A stretch of 64,000 nt of DNA from assembly GCF_000224145.3 (NCBI RefSeq), contig NC_020179.2, positions 2,108,796-2,172,795 on the forward strand. The letters are read 5' to 3'. The stretch comes from Ciona intestinalis (taxonomy: Eukaryota > Chordata > Ascidiacea > Phlebobranchia > Cionidae). The notes beneath the pieces are model-generated. The model was given only the letters and a program-made list of their open reading frames with translations, ran no database searches and had not been told where the DNA came from. Shown piece after piece: positions 12,901 through 27,900 of the stretch; the stretch's first letter is position 1, and each line of letters begins with the position of its first letter. The translations under genes were made by a program, and so were the position numbers.

Positions 12901-15900
12901 TTAATAAAACAAATAAGTGGCAAAAACAACACAATTTTGTGCTATAGCCTACTAAGTAACTTATTTAAAAAAAAAAAAAATTTCAGATTATATTTGCAAA
13001 AGTTGGTTATCATAAGAAAAAAAAACCATCAAAATCAAATTTCTAAACTGCTCGGTAGGACGCAAGTTTTCTTTAAGCTGTGACACTTATAAATAAATAA
13101 TGCGAACCTCCCAACGTTTTTTTAGATTTCAACTGTAGGGAATTCGTTGGACAAAATACTTCACAGCAATGCAGGTGCTTTGGAAAAGAACTTTGCTACT
13201 ATTAAAGGTAGTATACAGAATACTGTAAATGGTAATGCAACACTACAATTGTCTTAATATATTATAATTCTCTAATGTCATCTCTAATAGTAAAGCGTGT
13301 CCATAGTATTTATGAGCAGTGTTTAAAAGTGTTGTAGACCCCAGACATATGATATTGAAATAATATGGGTGCTTTACAGTACTGCCTGCTTGCCAGCTCT
13401 AAAATTTACAATGTGAAAATGTATTCAAGGTATTAGTTTTGTACGGGTAAACACTAAACAATACATATGCTATCGTCCTACCCTACCATTGTAGGCACTG
13501 TGTAATTTATTTAAAGTTAATTACAGATGTTCAGTCAGTTGTTTGCATTTTGCATAAAAAAAAAGGTAAGAAAAAGGATGACATGGTTCAAATTTAAAAA
13601 TATGTGTTCAAAGACAAAATGATTGAAATTTTTAAAGCAGCTTTAGTAGATTGAAACTTCTCAAAATATGAAGTTAACCTGTATGTTAATCCTACTCCAG
13701 ACGCTTAATTTTGGCGGCTGGCATTTCCAAGAATTTAAAGTTAAAGAAAATGGTTAAAGTGTGTCAGACAGTCAGCTATTTACTGCCTTTAGCCCCTGGG
13801 CCTGAAATGCATAATTCAGATGCAAAAAAATGCCTTGCGTAAACAGTGTCTGAATATTGCTTGTTGGGATATAGGTAAATATTTACCTATCCAGCATGGG
13901 TGATACGATCTTTTGGCTTTGTAAATTAATAAAAAAATGCTTGCTTTTATAATAATGGCAAAAAGAACAAAACCACTGTCTTGGACTACTGCCCTGTTCC
14001 TTGGCCCCTTTCTCCTGCAAAGTTTTATGTAAGCAGGAGATCTTTGAGCTGTTTTCAGAGGCTCCTGAATGACTATGTATATTTAACCTTAGTGGGTTCA
14101 AATTTGCAAGGACATATTTAGGTATATAAAAAAGCACTTTGAAAATAAATGTCCATATTTGTAAACAATGCTCTAAAATAAAACTTACCATTTTCAATAT
14201 ATGTGTTTAACTTTATAAACTAGATATTTTTTTGTAAATTAATTCAAATAGAGACCAGATAACTTTGATTTACATTTTCTTCCAGGTCCGGATGATGGCA
14301 AGAAGCCAAATCCTCACTTCTTCACTGGAAACTTCCTTACCAAGCTAAAAGAGTCCGGAGGCGGGAATTCTGTGAGTGAGGAGGAACGATATAAAGAGAT
14401 GAAGTGTGTCACAATTGTCGATATTTTTCAAGATCCTCCAGACTGCGAAGAGACATCAAATGAAAGTAATTTATTTTGATTTTTATATATTTTTATTAAA
14501 AATGAAAGTAATTTTTTTTACTGTGATATTTTCTGTAATTCTTGCTTTAGTCTAGCACTCATATTGTTAAATAATTGTTTGCATCATAATAACAGAATGC
14601 ACCAAGTTACTAAATATGCAATGCAAGATTGAACATGCGGCTGGCGAAATATATATATATATCTCATTAGTTTACCACTAGTACGACATTTTTCGCTGCA
14701 TCTTTGTAGCAAAAAAATATCTTAAACGTTTATGTTAACATTTTAGGTTGTTTTAAATTAATATATATATATAAATTGTTTTTTTTCTAAACTTTTTCTT
14801 TAATATATATATGTGTATACTCTTTGAGTATATGTTTGTGCAATCCTATAATGTTTAGTGTTTCCACAGTACGCATTTAAAGATACTGCAGCAATGCTGT
14901 TTCTGCAATACACAAATGCAATGTATAAATGTTATTTACATATATTACATTTGTGCATTGCCAAACAGAATTGTTGCATCTTGAATTTGTAATCTGGAAA
15001 CACTGGCATTATAGGAATGCTCATCACAGATTTATTTACTCTAATGCATATAGTGATGAGAAAATAGTTTTCCATCCATCTATCACATAAATACTATAAT
15101 CCACGATAAGCCTTTACCTACAAGCTAGTATAATACTCACTGTGGTTGGCTACCTAATGTTCTATTTTTATTGCAGGATTTATTCTAAAATAAAACCCAG
15201 GCTAATATATAACTGTCAAACCTAAATTTCATGCAACCCTATGCACTTATATCTGTACTTAATACCCATAACTTTTCCTTGTCTTTCACAAACTATCAAA
15301 TTAACAAACTATCAAATTACTTACTGAATTTTTTTTATATGTAATCTACCGCATTTTTATACACAAACTACATTTTTATATACATAGTGCACTTTTATAT
15401 ACTTACTGCATTTTTATATACATACTACATTTTTATATACATAATGCATTTTTATATACATACTGCATTTTTATATACATACTGCATTTTTATACATACT
15501 GTATTTTTATATACATACTGTATTTTTATATACATACTGCATTTTTATACATACTGTATTTTTATATACATACTGCATTTTTATACATACTGCATTTTTA
15601 TATACATAGTGCACTTTTATATACTTACTGCATTTTTGTATGCTTATTGCATTTTTGCATTTTTATACACAGTGGCTTTTATATATTTTTCCAGGCAAGC
15701 CACAGTACTATGTTTGCCTTGTAACTCCTGATGAAAATCCGAAGCCCCCTACTAAAGGCCCCCCTAATCATACCATCCACACAAAAGGGGAAATACCCCA
15801 ACCTGAGAAGTTTACCACCCAACAAGATATAGCAGGTACTTGACTTTATTCATTGGATATTGACATTATGCAGATTTTATGTTATATTATATATCATGTT

Positions 15901-18900
15901 CATGTATATATAAATTTAAATATTAGTTAAGAAAAATATATATGGTAGAATGGTGAAAGATGGGACACATTTAGAACAAAATATCCAAATATCCTGATCT
16001 TGTTTTAAACAATTAACAGCGATCTATGAGAATTGTGAGGATATGGTTTTAAATTTCTTTGAATGTTATTTGTTTACTACTAAATTGGACAAGTTTTTTC
16101 TCACCCTACGATATATTGTACACATACATTTTTGTCTTGAAACTTTTTAAACATTATCTAAATTTATCTAGGACTATATCTCCAAAAAATATTCCCAAAA
16201 AATTCCTGATTCAAGCATTCTATTTATAACCAAGGTAAAATCATTGCCTTGGATGCTCAGCACCTTCTACCATCCAGTCCAAACCAGTTACAACCAGTCT
16301 CACCCAAAAAGAACGACCTCATTCNNNNNNNNNNNNNNNNNNNNNNNNNNNNNNNNNNNNNNNNNNNNNNNNNNGTTGTTTGAACCGAGACAGAATGGCA
16401 ATTCCTTGTTCCCAAATACTTCACTCACAAGGTAATCAAACAAAACTTTATCAAACAAAACCACCAGGGCTTCGTCCCTGGACCCTACCAGGGCTTCATC
16501 CCTGGACCCCACGAAGTAGGTACTAGGTATTTTACTTCCCCATTAGGAGATTTTTGCAGGAGTCATCAAGATATTATTCATGTAGGTGTCAAATAATTTT
16601 TAAGTAAAACATTCTTTATTTAATCTAAAACAGCCCCCTTTGCACATTACTTGAGGACGTTGAGGTAACTTAGTATAATTTGAATAAAGCTTCTAAACTA
16701 AGAACTGATCATCGTTAGTGTATTTTTAATTCAAATAAAAATTAAAGTTTTGTATTCAAAAACAATTAAACAATTTAAAAAAAACTTTACCTACCCTCTG
16801 AGGCCCCAATGTTCGTCGCTAATATAATCGCTGTAGTGCCAAAGCAGTTATCGTTATCTTGAAAGGGCATACCAACGAAAATTGAAAATTTGCATATAGA
16901 TAGAAATGCGCAAAGCGATCTAATTCACCATCAAAGTTTTAAAAACAAAACACTCTCTGTTATATAAATAATATATCATTGAAAATAAAACGGATTTATA
17001 AGTTCAATACTGTAAGTTACAGTCTGTAACGGAACATGATCTATTTTAGTAATAATTTTTATAGCAACCCACAAATGTAGAAATGCTTGTGTATTACCCT
17101 CATTTATTTGACAGTTTAACACATACTTAACTTCTTTCACAAATATTTGTAAATTATTGAAACTTTTACGCGGTTTCAAAAGCCCTTATTGACTTGTATG
17201 TCTCAAGGCATATCTAACTAATTACCTAACCAACCACGCACGCGCACACTATCGAAAAACTGATATGTGGGTGTTTCAAAACACAACCATGTCTTCCTTT
17301 CAAACCGGATTCGATACCAATCTACAAAGAATATGCCATGCAATATATGGCTATTGGCTGTGTATTGTTATCTGGATGCAATACATGACTTGCAAATATT
17401 TTAAGTTGTATTCACAGTTGATTTTGTAGTTGACAATATTCTTTGAAGTTTATATCCTCGTGTAAAAATATTTTTATGTAATGTTTATAAAACACCTGGT
17501 CACCCCACTGTATAGCCCTAAGTAGTAGGAATTTAAGGTTCACGTTCCCGCAATAGAACCTGTTCAAACTAAAAACTGTGATAGCAAGATTACAATACAA
17601 TATTGTACAGGGCACGTAGTACGCAAACTTTTATTCCAGTTAGAAGTTTAACTTGATAATAATTAAATTAACAGAAATGGCTTGTGACTGCTAGGTGTAG
17701 CCACCAATGCTTATTTTCTTCCAATTAAATGTAAATATGTTTTTAACTGTAAGCGTGTTTTAACAACTATTGATTTGTCGCTACATCCTGTGTTTAAAAT
17801 ATTTTTAAATCTTTGCTTCCAGAATCTAAGAGGCAAATAAAGTTTTTAATATCTATTATTATATTATTTCTGAAACCCACATTTTCTCAAATTTTCGATC
17901 TAAATAAATTCCACCCCATTTTTATATTTACCTTCCTTTGATAGTGTTGAACCAAGGCCATGCTACCAGTCCAGCTTACAAGTTTCGTCTTTCCGACGGA
18001 ACGACCGTCACTGCCCAAACCAAGAGTAAACTGATGCAAGGCAAGCAAGGGGGAGATCCACCTTTTATCATCTCATTGCACTCAATATACCGGTAAGTGG
18101 TTCACAAAAAATCCTAATCTTTTATAGTTAGGATTTTTAGTCTATTAACGTCCGCTGCCGTGGAAAAGTGGTTAGCAGGTCCGCCTGTAACCCAGAGGTA
18201 ATGGGTTCAAGGCTCATTGCGGCTACTATTGTGGGCGTATGTGTCCTTGGGCAAGACGCAGCAATTGTTCCTAATGGGTTGTCCAATTTATCAGCCATAC
18301 GTAAAATGAAAAAAATCTCCCCAAAATAATCACCTACAAAGTAACATAAAAGGTAACCCGTAAGCTGACACGAGGTGTGTGAACACCCGTGTTATAACGA
18401 CTGTTGTTTTTCGGCCCCGCGAGGATAAACTAAGTTACATTTATTCATTCACTAAGTGATAGGCCAGCAGTACATGTGTAAAGACTCGCAAATGAGTTAA
18501 AAACTGTTGATAAAAAGTATTTTTATTTATAATTACATGTATCTATTCCACTTGGCTGAGGCCTACAGTGGCGCACGTCATAGAACCTGAGGTTTAGGCC
18601 AGAATCCGTAAGCATAGTTGTATAAAATTATGCCAAAAACTCAAGTAAATTATCTTTGAATAGTATGTCAGTTATTTATAAAGATATTACAAAAATTGTG
18701 TTACAAGGCTGTACACACTGTGCTAGTTTATTTGCCTGTCTAAAAGTGAATACACCCTGTCATAAAGTTTAAAACAAGTAAAAAAAGTTGCAGTTCATGT
18801 TAAACCACACTGTGGCGCCATTGAGCCACAGCAGATTGCACCTTGAACAGTGTTAAAAATTAATAGAAAATCTATTACTTGGTAAAATTACATATCGGTC

Positions 18901-21900
18901 TAAAACGCATTAGAAATACATCTACATTAGCACACAGTGTTCAGCAAAGCCCTGTGCATGGTTGTTTGTGCTTTTCAGAAATTTTTAGCCATTTATATCA
19001 GTCTGTGGTACAATACTCTAAAACTAGATATGTATATAACAAATTTTACTAAATTTAGAATGTTTCATGCTTCTGCATCTTTTTTATTCTCTTTAATTCG
19101 GTGATACACCTTTATAACGACCATACTTATCTCGTGTACTCAGACAATATCTCATTTACCTGGCGGCCATGTTTAAAAAATGAGTTCTAATTTTTAAGTG
19201 TATTGCATAAACTAGAGTCCCCACATTGTCTGTATTTGGTAGTACACCCATAGAAACAGCTCCTTTTTGGCGGTTTATTCAATTTTTTTAGTTATTTGGA
19301 ACTTTAATCCTTGTAGTCGTGTAAGATATGCTGCACTAATCAAATGTTGCATGAAATCGGAGCCCAATACGCGTCACGTAATTGTGAGAGTCCTGCTAGC
19401 TGCAGGCCGGTCTCACAGCGCAGGAAATGATGTCACAGGGCCTGTTTTAAGCTAGCTATGATCACTGTAATTTTCATCTCACAAAAGTGTGCGTGGTGTA
19501 TACACCACAACAGGATTATTTTCTGTTTCAGTTAACAGTTGTGTAGTTACTGTTTCGGTTTAGTAAGTAAGGTGTTCAGATTTTGAGGTCAATTTATAGC
19601 TTATACAGAATTTACCAAAAACTACCAAAATAAGTTTTTTTTTGGTTACTTTGATAAAATGATAATATACATAAGTGTTATTAGCTGTCTTTGTAAAAAA
19701 GATTTTATAACCCAACCAGTTTTGTAATATTAAAATGTTATAAGTATCATTAGGGTAATTAACAGAAAAAGAAAAAACTATTTGACGATTTTTGTCATAT
19801 GCCGTTTTATTCCCTTGCAGTATGCTTTGCAAGATATCCCAATTGCAGGAAATATTAACTATACACCCAGCAGTCTAAAAGATAGTTCTAAGAAACTGTG
19901 ACATTTTCTATCCCACTTAGACAGACAGCTGAAAGCCTATTGCGTTGGAAGCTGTGCTTGCATGCCTGGCCATTGTTTTTGTTTCCCTGTTTCTCTTTTT
20001 TGGAACAGGTTGAATCCGGTTGCTGCTAAAATTGCAACCTGAATCGACTGGAAATGAGATATTGGGTTACAATGTTTAAATGTTGTATAAATTTTCACTA
20101 GACTAGCTTACAGTACAATATTTCTTGGTTTTTTTTCTGTTGGAACTTCAAATCTTTATCTGTGCTCGGAGCACACTTAACCGCTACAAACCTGCACAAC
20201 CATAGAAAATCATTTTCTGGTCCATTTATTGATCAATTGTAAAATTGGATTTGTCTTGCGACTTTTGCCTCCTTTAAAATATTAAGACTACCTTGAGAAA
20301 TACGGACTGCTGGTTAAAACCAATGCTCCAGCAAGAAAATGTTTTTTTAAATCTCTTCGTTTATATTGGAATGCCAGAAACAGACTGACGTCACACTTAT
20401 TTTTAACTAAATGACATTTGAATGAAAAAAGGGTTGTAGTTATTGTTTCGGAATTATAAAAAAATCATAATATAGTATACACATCACATGTTACATTTAC
20501 TTTGCAAGTGTTTTTGCATTATATGAAATAGAACGAAATACATAAAACTTGAATTTAAAATAGCATTTTAAATTTAATCTTGGCGCAGTGTTGTAGTTTA
20601 ATCATGGTCAGTTCCTAAAATTTGTAAAATTTAACTGGAAGCTTTACCATTGATGTATGTTGTTCAGGTTTTATAACTGTGTCTGTTATATTGGCATGTC
20701 TGGTTCTGTTTGGTATTCATATCATACTCCCTTAGATGTACATATGTGTAAATACAGAAAATCAGCCAAAATCAAATGCTTGTTTTATCTTGTATGGTCA
20801 TTATACCATACTGCCACAGTGACATTTTGATAGCATATAGTTAGACTTTTTTAAAATAAATTACTGTTCAAAAGGTAACCCTTGCTAATATGCTAAAAAA
20901 TTGTTTTTATCAAGTATTTTAAACTTTAATTTAGGATAGACAATATAGGTAAAGAGTGCTGAAAAATACTTTTTCCAACAGTGACGGTACTTTACAAGGA
21001 CTTAATCTTCCTGGCCTACCACCAGCAATAAAAAGCATTTTATCAGGTAAAATAACATATCTGGTTCAACTATTTTTTACTAAAACTATTATGTGATATT
21101 CTTTTTTGTTTGTAAGTCGACAGTTTAATATTTAATTGCCTTTTAAATTGTACTTTATAACTAGTACAGAAAATATCCTAAACTATTAACAATCTAGTTT
21201 TTAAACTTTGTACATAACGAATATTTTAACAACATTTTTTTATTTAACATTAAGTTTCCATCAACACAAATTTCAGCAACACATTTTTCCAAATATTTTA
21301 AAAACAAATTTTCATCAACAAACAAACAAATTTTGACTAACAACAACAACAGGTCCTGTGTTGCTTGATCGGTCGTCAACATCGTCGCCAACAATCGCTT
21401 CAACATTCACCGATTCAACTTCAATTCAACCGTTTGTTCAACTCAGCCAAAACAAGAAAAATGTAAGAGAAAAGATAAATTCATCAAGTTTAAACCAGTA
21501 TTATCTAGTTTTAAATATGGCTATAATGACTAAATCATATGCGTCATTTTGTTTAAATTTTTAACAAAATTTGGGTTAAAATTTAAAAAAAATGAAGTTA
21601 CAGTCGTTAAACATAGGAAGCCTCCAGAATTGGTGGGGCAAATGCTTTATTCATTTGCTATGCTTGCTTGTATAGGCACATAACAGCAGGACAGAAGCAG
21701 TTTGCCCATAAAACAGATGCTTAACAACACAGAATGTCAACCCGGTTTCAAAAGTTATGATAGCTTCACCCTAGCTGTTCCTAAAGTTTTGCTTAAATAC
21801 TTCAATAAGACCAGTAGTTTCAAACATTTTAGGACCCTACTACAGCCCTTGTCCCAAATACTCTCAAAGGGCATATTTTTAAACAAACAGTTGGTTCAAA

Positions 21901-24900
21901 ACTGGTTTAAACCTGTAATATCTGGTTCCAGCTGCTTCCAGTTGAAGTCTCATTTTCCTCAAACTGGTCGTCCAGTGTTGCCGAGGGTTTTAATCAACGC
22001 AACGGAAGTGACGTGGCCAGAGAGTTATTGGTCAGCACTGGAACTAAAGAGAGTGCAGAGGTAAGGAAGAAGATACATACTTGTGTTTAAACATCCCAAT
22101 TATCATGTATATTACTCAGGTCCTAGGACAAGTCATGTCAGGTCAGGTGTTTTAGGTTGGTCTACAATGTAGGGTTAAAGTTGTCCTTTAAAATACAGGG
22201 TATTATCTGCAAAGTGCAATTTCACAATATTAACCTTTCATTTTCACGAAAAAAAGGTTTTAAATAAAATTTGGTGAAAAAAATTTAAATCGTAAAATCA
22301 ACATAAAAATCTAACCCACAGAACATCGTCAACGAAGTCCTCTCTCCTCCCCCCCACTTAGACGGCCACCTTGTACATTCAGTAGGTGGCGCCAAATCTC
22401 AGCTTAAATCTCTCTTGTCGTCGAACTCAGAAAAATCTGACATTACAATGTTTGAAACTGAACTTAACCAGACTCACTCTCCCACTATAGGTTTGTAGTT
22501 TCTTTAAATTTTATTATTCACTATTTGTATAAATTAGTTTTTTAATATAGTAGGGTGCGGAAAGACGAGACACCTTTAGCACATAATATCCAAATACCCT
22601 GTTCATATTTTAAACAATTCACAATGACCTATAGGAGTCGAGAGGATACAGTTTTATAATTCCTTGAATGTTTTTGTTTATTACCAAATGGGTTGAGAAA
22701 ATAAATAAAAAGTGGCCCATTTTCCCCCACCCTTCTATATAAATTATTTTTTCAAATTTTGTATGATTTTTTTTTTCACAAGTAACATTACTTCCAATTC
22801 CAGGTTTTATACAAAAGCTCTCCTCAGTGGATAATTCATATACCAACCCCGCCACCTACCCTGGGCCCCCATGTGTTGATATATCCAGGTTTTCATTACC
22901 CCAAGATAACGGAAGGTTCCCCTCAGCACCCATGTCAAACGATTCCGCAATCAGTGAGGGTTCCGTCGGAAATTTTATCCAAAAATCGCAAGAAAATCTG
23001 AAGTCCTCCCAATCTTATGGCGTCAACGGGGCAAGGAGGGTTTTCACCCCACCTGAAAATCAGTCAGCCCCAACAGTGACACCCCGGTCCCGCAGTGCCT
23101 CGTCTACAACATTCTCCTCCACTGAGAACCCTTTAAAACGAACAGTTTCAATGACAACAAGTGAATCAAGCCCTGGAGGCCTCATGCTCTCGCCAGGCAG
23201 ACAGAGAGACACAAAACCTGCGAAAAGAAGCAAAATCCTTGAAACAATTCTAAACTCAACAACTATAAATGAGGCCGTGATATCCTACGCATGTGATGTC
23301 AAACCACAGACATACGTAACTGCTCCTGTCTCTATACTTAACCATCAAACCAGTAACACACAATCTGTGAGCGTTAAGACAGAAGTAGTAGCCACAAACT
23401 GTGCCCCATTACCCACTATATTACCCCAGACCCTATTTGACCCCCTTGGTACTCTCACCCCTTCAATAGAGGGTAAGTACCCTGACCCAAGCGACCCCAC
23501 ACTGGAGACTGCTCCAAAGTGGGCTGCAAGCTCCGCAGTAAGTCCAGAGGAGCTTGAAGAACTAAACGAGATCTTTAACGATCTTGACAGCATGAATAAT
23601 GAAATTGGAGTCGATTTTTCCGCTGCAATTGACAACACATCAAACCAGATACAGCTTTTCCAGTCCGGCCTACCGCAGCCCACTATAAACCATACCATGC
23701 CCGCCATAGAGGATCAAAGCCACCAACAAAAGCTTCAATACAACAACAACATGCACCACAGTAAGTTGCATTGTTTTCCTTAGGCTTAAATTAAAGTTGG
23801 CAAATTTTTTTTGCAATTTAAACGCTAGTTAAGTTACCCTGTTTTGTGTAAAAATGTGTGCATGGTCTTATGTTTAGAATTTGTTTGGGTCATGGTAAAA
23901 CTCCGGCCTAAATCCCAGGTTTCCCAAAATCCATGTCATTGTACACCAGCCACACAGAATGGAACATGATTTGTATTTAATGCAAAACTTATACATTTTA
24001 TGAAGTTTTTTATTATGAAAATTTTTGTTAAATGCAAAACTTAAAAAAATGAAATGATTAAAACTTACTGAAGTATATTTCGAAAAGATTTTAACCTCTG
24101 TCATTCTTAGTTGTCATAATTTCTGATTCATCATAAAACACTCATAGTCATAGTAGATACGTCATAAACATGTAACTGCCAAGTTGCTCTTATATTCATA
24201 ATATTGAACATAATATACTTTAATACAGCCATTAAACAATTTCAAATTCATATATCTGGTACTACTTTATTAAAAAAATGTTTACCTGCTAAGCTAGTTT
24301 AGAACGTTTTTTGACCAGTATTATTAAATATTATGTCCCATTTTTGTTAAAACTGCAGTTTAGTTTACCCACCAACACTAACCCCATTTATTTATTTTCA
24401 GATATGTCGCCAAAGCAGCACATGCCCCCTACCTACTCACCCCCTGACCCCCAAATCTACGCCCAACAGCCCCACCCAAACCCCATGTCCACAGTCGTCC
24501 CAACAGGCCTTGAAACTTGCCCCAACAGGGTAATTCCTAACCCCACCCCACAACACTACACCCAACCCCAAAGTTTTGGGGGTGACACCCAATTTCTTGG
24601 GGGCTCTGATAGCTGGGACGGAGATGAACCATTTGTTGATCTGGGTACCTACCCACCCCCAGCGGGTATTAACCCAAGAATGCCTATCCCTATGCAGCAT
24701 AATATGGGTAAGTTGTAAGTTACCTTACTTTTTAATACAAATATTGAAAAAAATGGATTATAGTGTCAGTTTTAACACAAGCATAACAGCTTATGTATCT
24801 GTTTTAATATTTGTAGCTTTAAACCACAAAAAGTACAATCTTATGCAAGTAAATACCTGAAATTAACAGACATGTAGAAAATGTATAGTACTGTGGGGGA

Positions 24901-27900
24901 AAATGGGACATCTTTAGCACATAATATCCAAATATCCCAATTATGTTTTAAACAAATAATAACCATCAATGGGAGTCGTGAGGATAAGGTTTTATAATTC
25001 TTTGAATGTTTTCGTTTACTACTAAATGTGATGAAAAAATAGAATGAAAATGTGTCCCATTCTATTATATTTAATCTGTTTTAACCATCACTTGATTCAA
25101 ACCTTCACAGGTCCCATGCACATGAATGGTGGTCGCATGTCAGGGCATAATACAATGACTAATCCTATGCAGGTAAGAACATTCTAAACCAGCATTTCTT
25201 AAACTGGGTAATTTCCTCGTATTTAGAGGGTAAATGAGCTACCAATCAAATCATCAGTTGATTGGCAGAAAAATTGTGCCAATTGTAGTACTTTACCAGA
25301 CATTAAACAACTTGTTGCCAAAAAGCTAGCCCATTTGTCTTATTAAGCATATCTGATGTAATTAGTTGTTTTTGCTTTTTAATAAATGAGCACCAAATTA
25401 CATATTGGAGGGAAACCTGATAAGTATCTTTGTTAAAAGGTTAAAGCATACAAAAAACAACAATTGTCCTTAAACCTATTTACCTATATACGTTATCTCA
25501 TTGACAATATTTTATTTTAATTCAATTTTATTCAAATCATTTTTTCCTTTCACCTACATTCGACGTCATTTTGTTGTTCATATACGTCAAATGTTTTGTA
25601 CACAATCCACTTACATACGTTGCTTTCGACGTTAGTTTATTTTTACCTTCGTACGTCAGCAACGTCCTTGTTATTATACTACGAAGCTAATGTAGCTTGT
25701 GTAGTGTATTAAGTATACAAATACCCACAATACATTTTGTCAAACATTTTTTGCTAGGCCCGCTATTTTTTTAAACTTTTGCTTACTCATGCTGATTTTG
25801 TTTCATTCCAGGGCGCTCCTGTGACTCAGCGTTTCCCAGTAAACGTTCAATCGCAATCCATGTTACATAATCACTGCGTGTCACATTCTAACGTGAGTGT
25901 ATGCTTAATGTATCGTGTATGATTCATATAATATAGTATTGCATTTTACGTACTAGCGCTTGTAATGTGTGTACGGTGTGTTTTAATTCCACAAAGTAAA
26001 AATGAGCTCCACATATACTTTCTCTATAACTGTTACATACGGGTAGGGATAACTCGTTATAACTTCTAACATGCCCTTACCAGCAGATGCCGTCTTCATG
26101 TATCAGCATACCAGTACCGAACGGCTTAAACCCCCCACTTATAGGGGATTTCCCAAACCCACCCTCCCACGGACCCCAGTGCACAAACATGGGGTTAAAT
26201 ATGCGCCCCCAAGGCAATTCGCCCGAGGTAAGAACGTTGAAAACCACAAATTATACCTCATGCCTTAAAATAGATTTGGACCGTTTTTTTTACACTCGCT
26301 TAAACTGTTATGCGACTTTTTATAGGAATAGTCGTGTGTATGTATAACACCATTATAGTCGACCTAAAAACATTTTCGCAAGGAAAAAGGAAACTAGTTT
26401 TTGTAATCACTCATTATAAACGTAATGTGTCACTTATTACGCGTGTTATCACCATAAAAGGTTATCGGTGCCGTTTCTTTCTCCAGCTTAAAGGATTGCA
26501 CAATTACCATCGTTTCAACATACGCCATCGCTCCTACGTCATAGTAAACATTGATTTACGAGAATCGCATACGGCGTGTTGTGACTCTAACACCTTTTAA
26601 TTGCCTACCATACATTGCCTGTATACGTATCTTATTTTCAACAACCACGCTTTAGCTTCATACGCAACTGTTTCCGTGACGTCACTACGTTATGTAATCG
26701 ATTTGACTGTGGTAATGAAACCGACGCGTTACAGAAGATCGTTCAGCCATAGTATTAGTAATAGGTTACATAAATGCGGTATTATGTATACCATTTTCAT
26801 TACCGTGTATTAAAATGTTTAGCCGGCTTTTAAAACTGTGCTCGCGCTTCTTAAAACGGCTATTTATCACACAACAAATATGATATACACAAAATACTTT
26901 TTAAGGAAATGTTTTTGCCGTGAAACAATTTTTTTTGTAAATTTTTAGTATACTCTGTCTTTTTTAACGGTGCACGGAATGAACTTTTTGCAACATTTTA
27001 TAAAATTGTTTACAAAACCTGTTGTCACCTTGGACAGCACGTGACGCCTCGTCATCAATACGTTTGTGACGTCACATTCCGTGTGCATTGTCATAATCCG
27101 AAAACACAAATCGGGCAACCCTTTCAACACGCGCGATTTCGATGCACCGCGTTCTGTGACGTCACAGAAAGCCCGGAAGTGCTACGTCACAGTTAATTGT
27201 GACGAAACAATACCTATTTTTAGTTTGGCCCAGTTCGAAGCAATCAACATTGTGTTGAATCATATCTCACAGAAACACGCATTAATTTATCTACAAAAAT
27301 ATATTTATCCGTTTATTTTGACTGGACGCCTAAGCGTGCTGGGGTATCCACTTATTAGGGTATGCTCTATGCAGTTCAATATTGCCTTTTAAGACGTCTA
27401 ATATTGTGCACATAAAGGCTTGCATTTTGCCATAGTTATCTATTTACAGAAAGTTAGTTTTAATTATTAAATATTATCCAAAAGTATGTTAGTATTTTGT
27501 TTGTAATTTACCATCTAAATGTAAATATTATATTTTCTAGAACCGGCAATATCAGTACAACGGTGGTGGCCCCCATTTCGATGGGGTGAGTAACGGGGGG
27601 GTTTCCCAGTACCCCTACCACCTGCAAGGGGTTAAAACCGACATGACCCACTCTGGTATCATCGCACAAAAACGGAATGAACATTTTTTAAAGCAAAGAC
27701 GGTAAGAGTATTTGTATATAGCTGTACAAGTTATGTAATGCACCTCATTTACGTTTATAGTGTTAAAATTATAAGATCTTTTTTGAGAACGAAAGCAGTG
27801 GGGTAAGATGGGACACCTTTAGTACATAATATCCAAATATCCTGATCGTGTTTTAAACAATTAACAACGGTATATGGGAGTCGTGAGGATACGTTTTTAT

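Noticed and set aside
15387-15731. Open frame of 114 codons rich in Tyr, Ile and Phe
   Set aside because: It is the translation of the tandem repeat; the frame is open only because the repeat unit lacks stops.
18151-18215. Possible tRNA gene (also at 10515, 42402, 62624)
   Set aside because: B-box-like GGTTCAAGGCTC is present but there is no acceptor stem and the same head is followed by a shared non-tRNA body; these are SINEs.
21702-22064. 120-codon open frame including SGSSCFQLKSHFPQTGRPV
   Set aside because: Phase with the preceding exon (ending 21462) favours the overlapping frame that starts at 21932 with LLPVEVSFSSNWSS, which also joins exon 12 in phase.
23345-23707. Minus-strand open frame of 120 codons
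   Set aside because: Antisense shadow of NCOA exon 13, whose sense frame holds recognisable motifs.
26310-27392. Run of plus-strand open frames in NCOA intron 17
   Set aside because: No domain, no splice connection to neighbouring exons, and different frames. The CpG-richer composition explains the low stop density.
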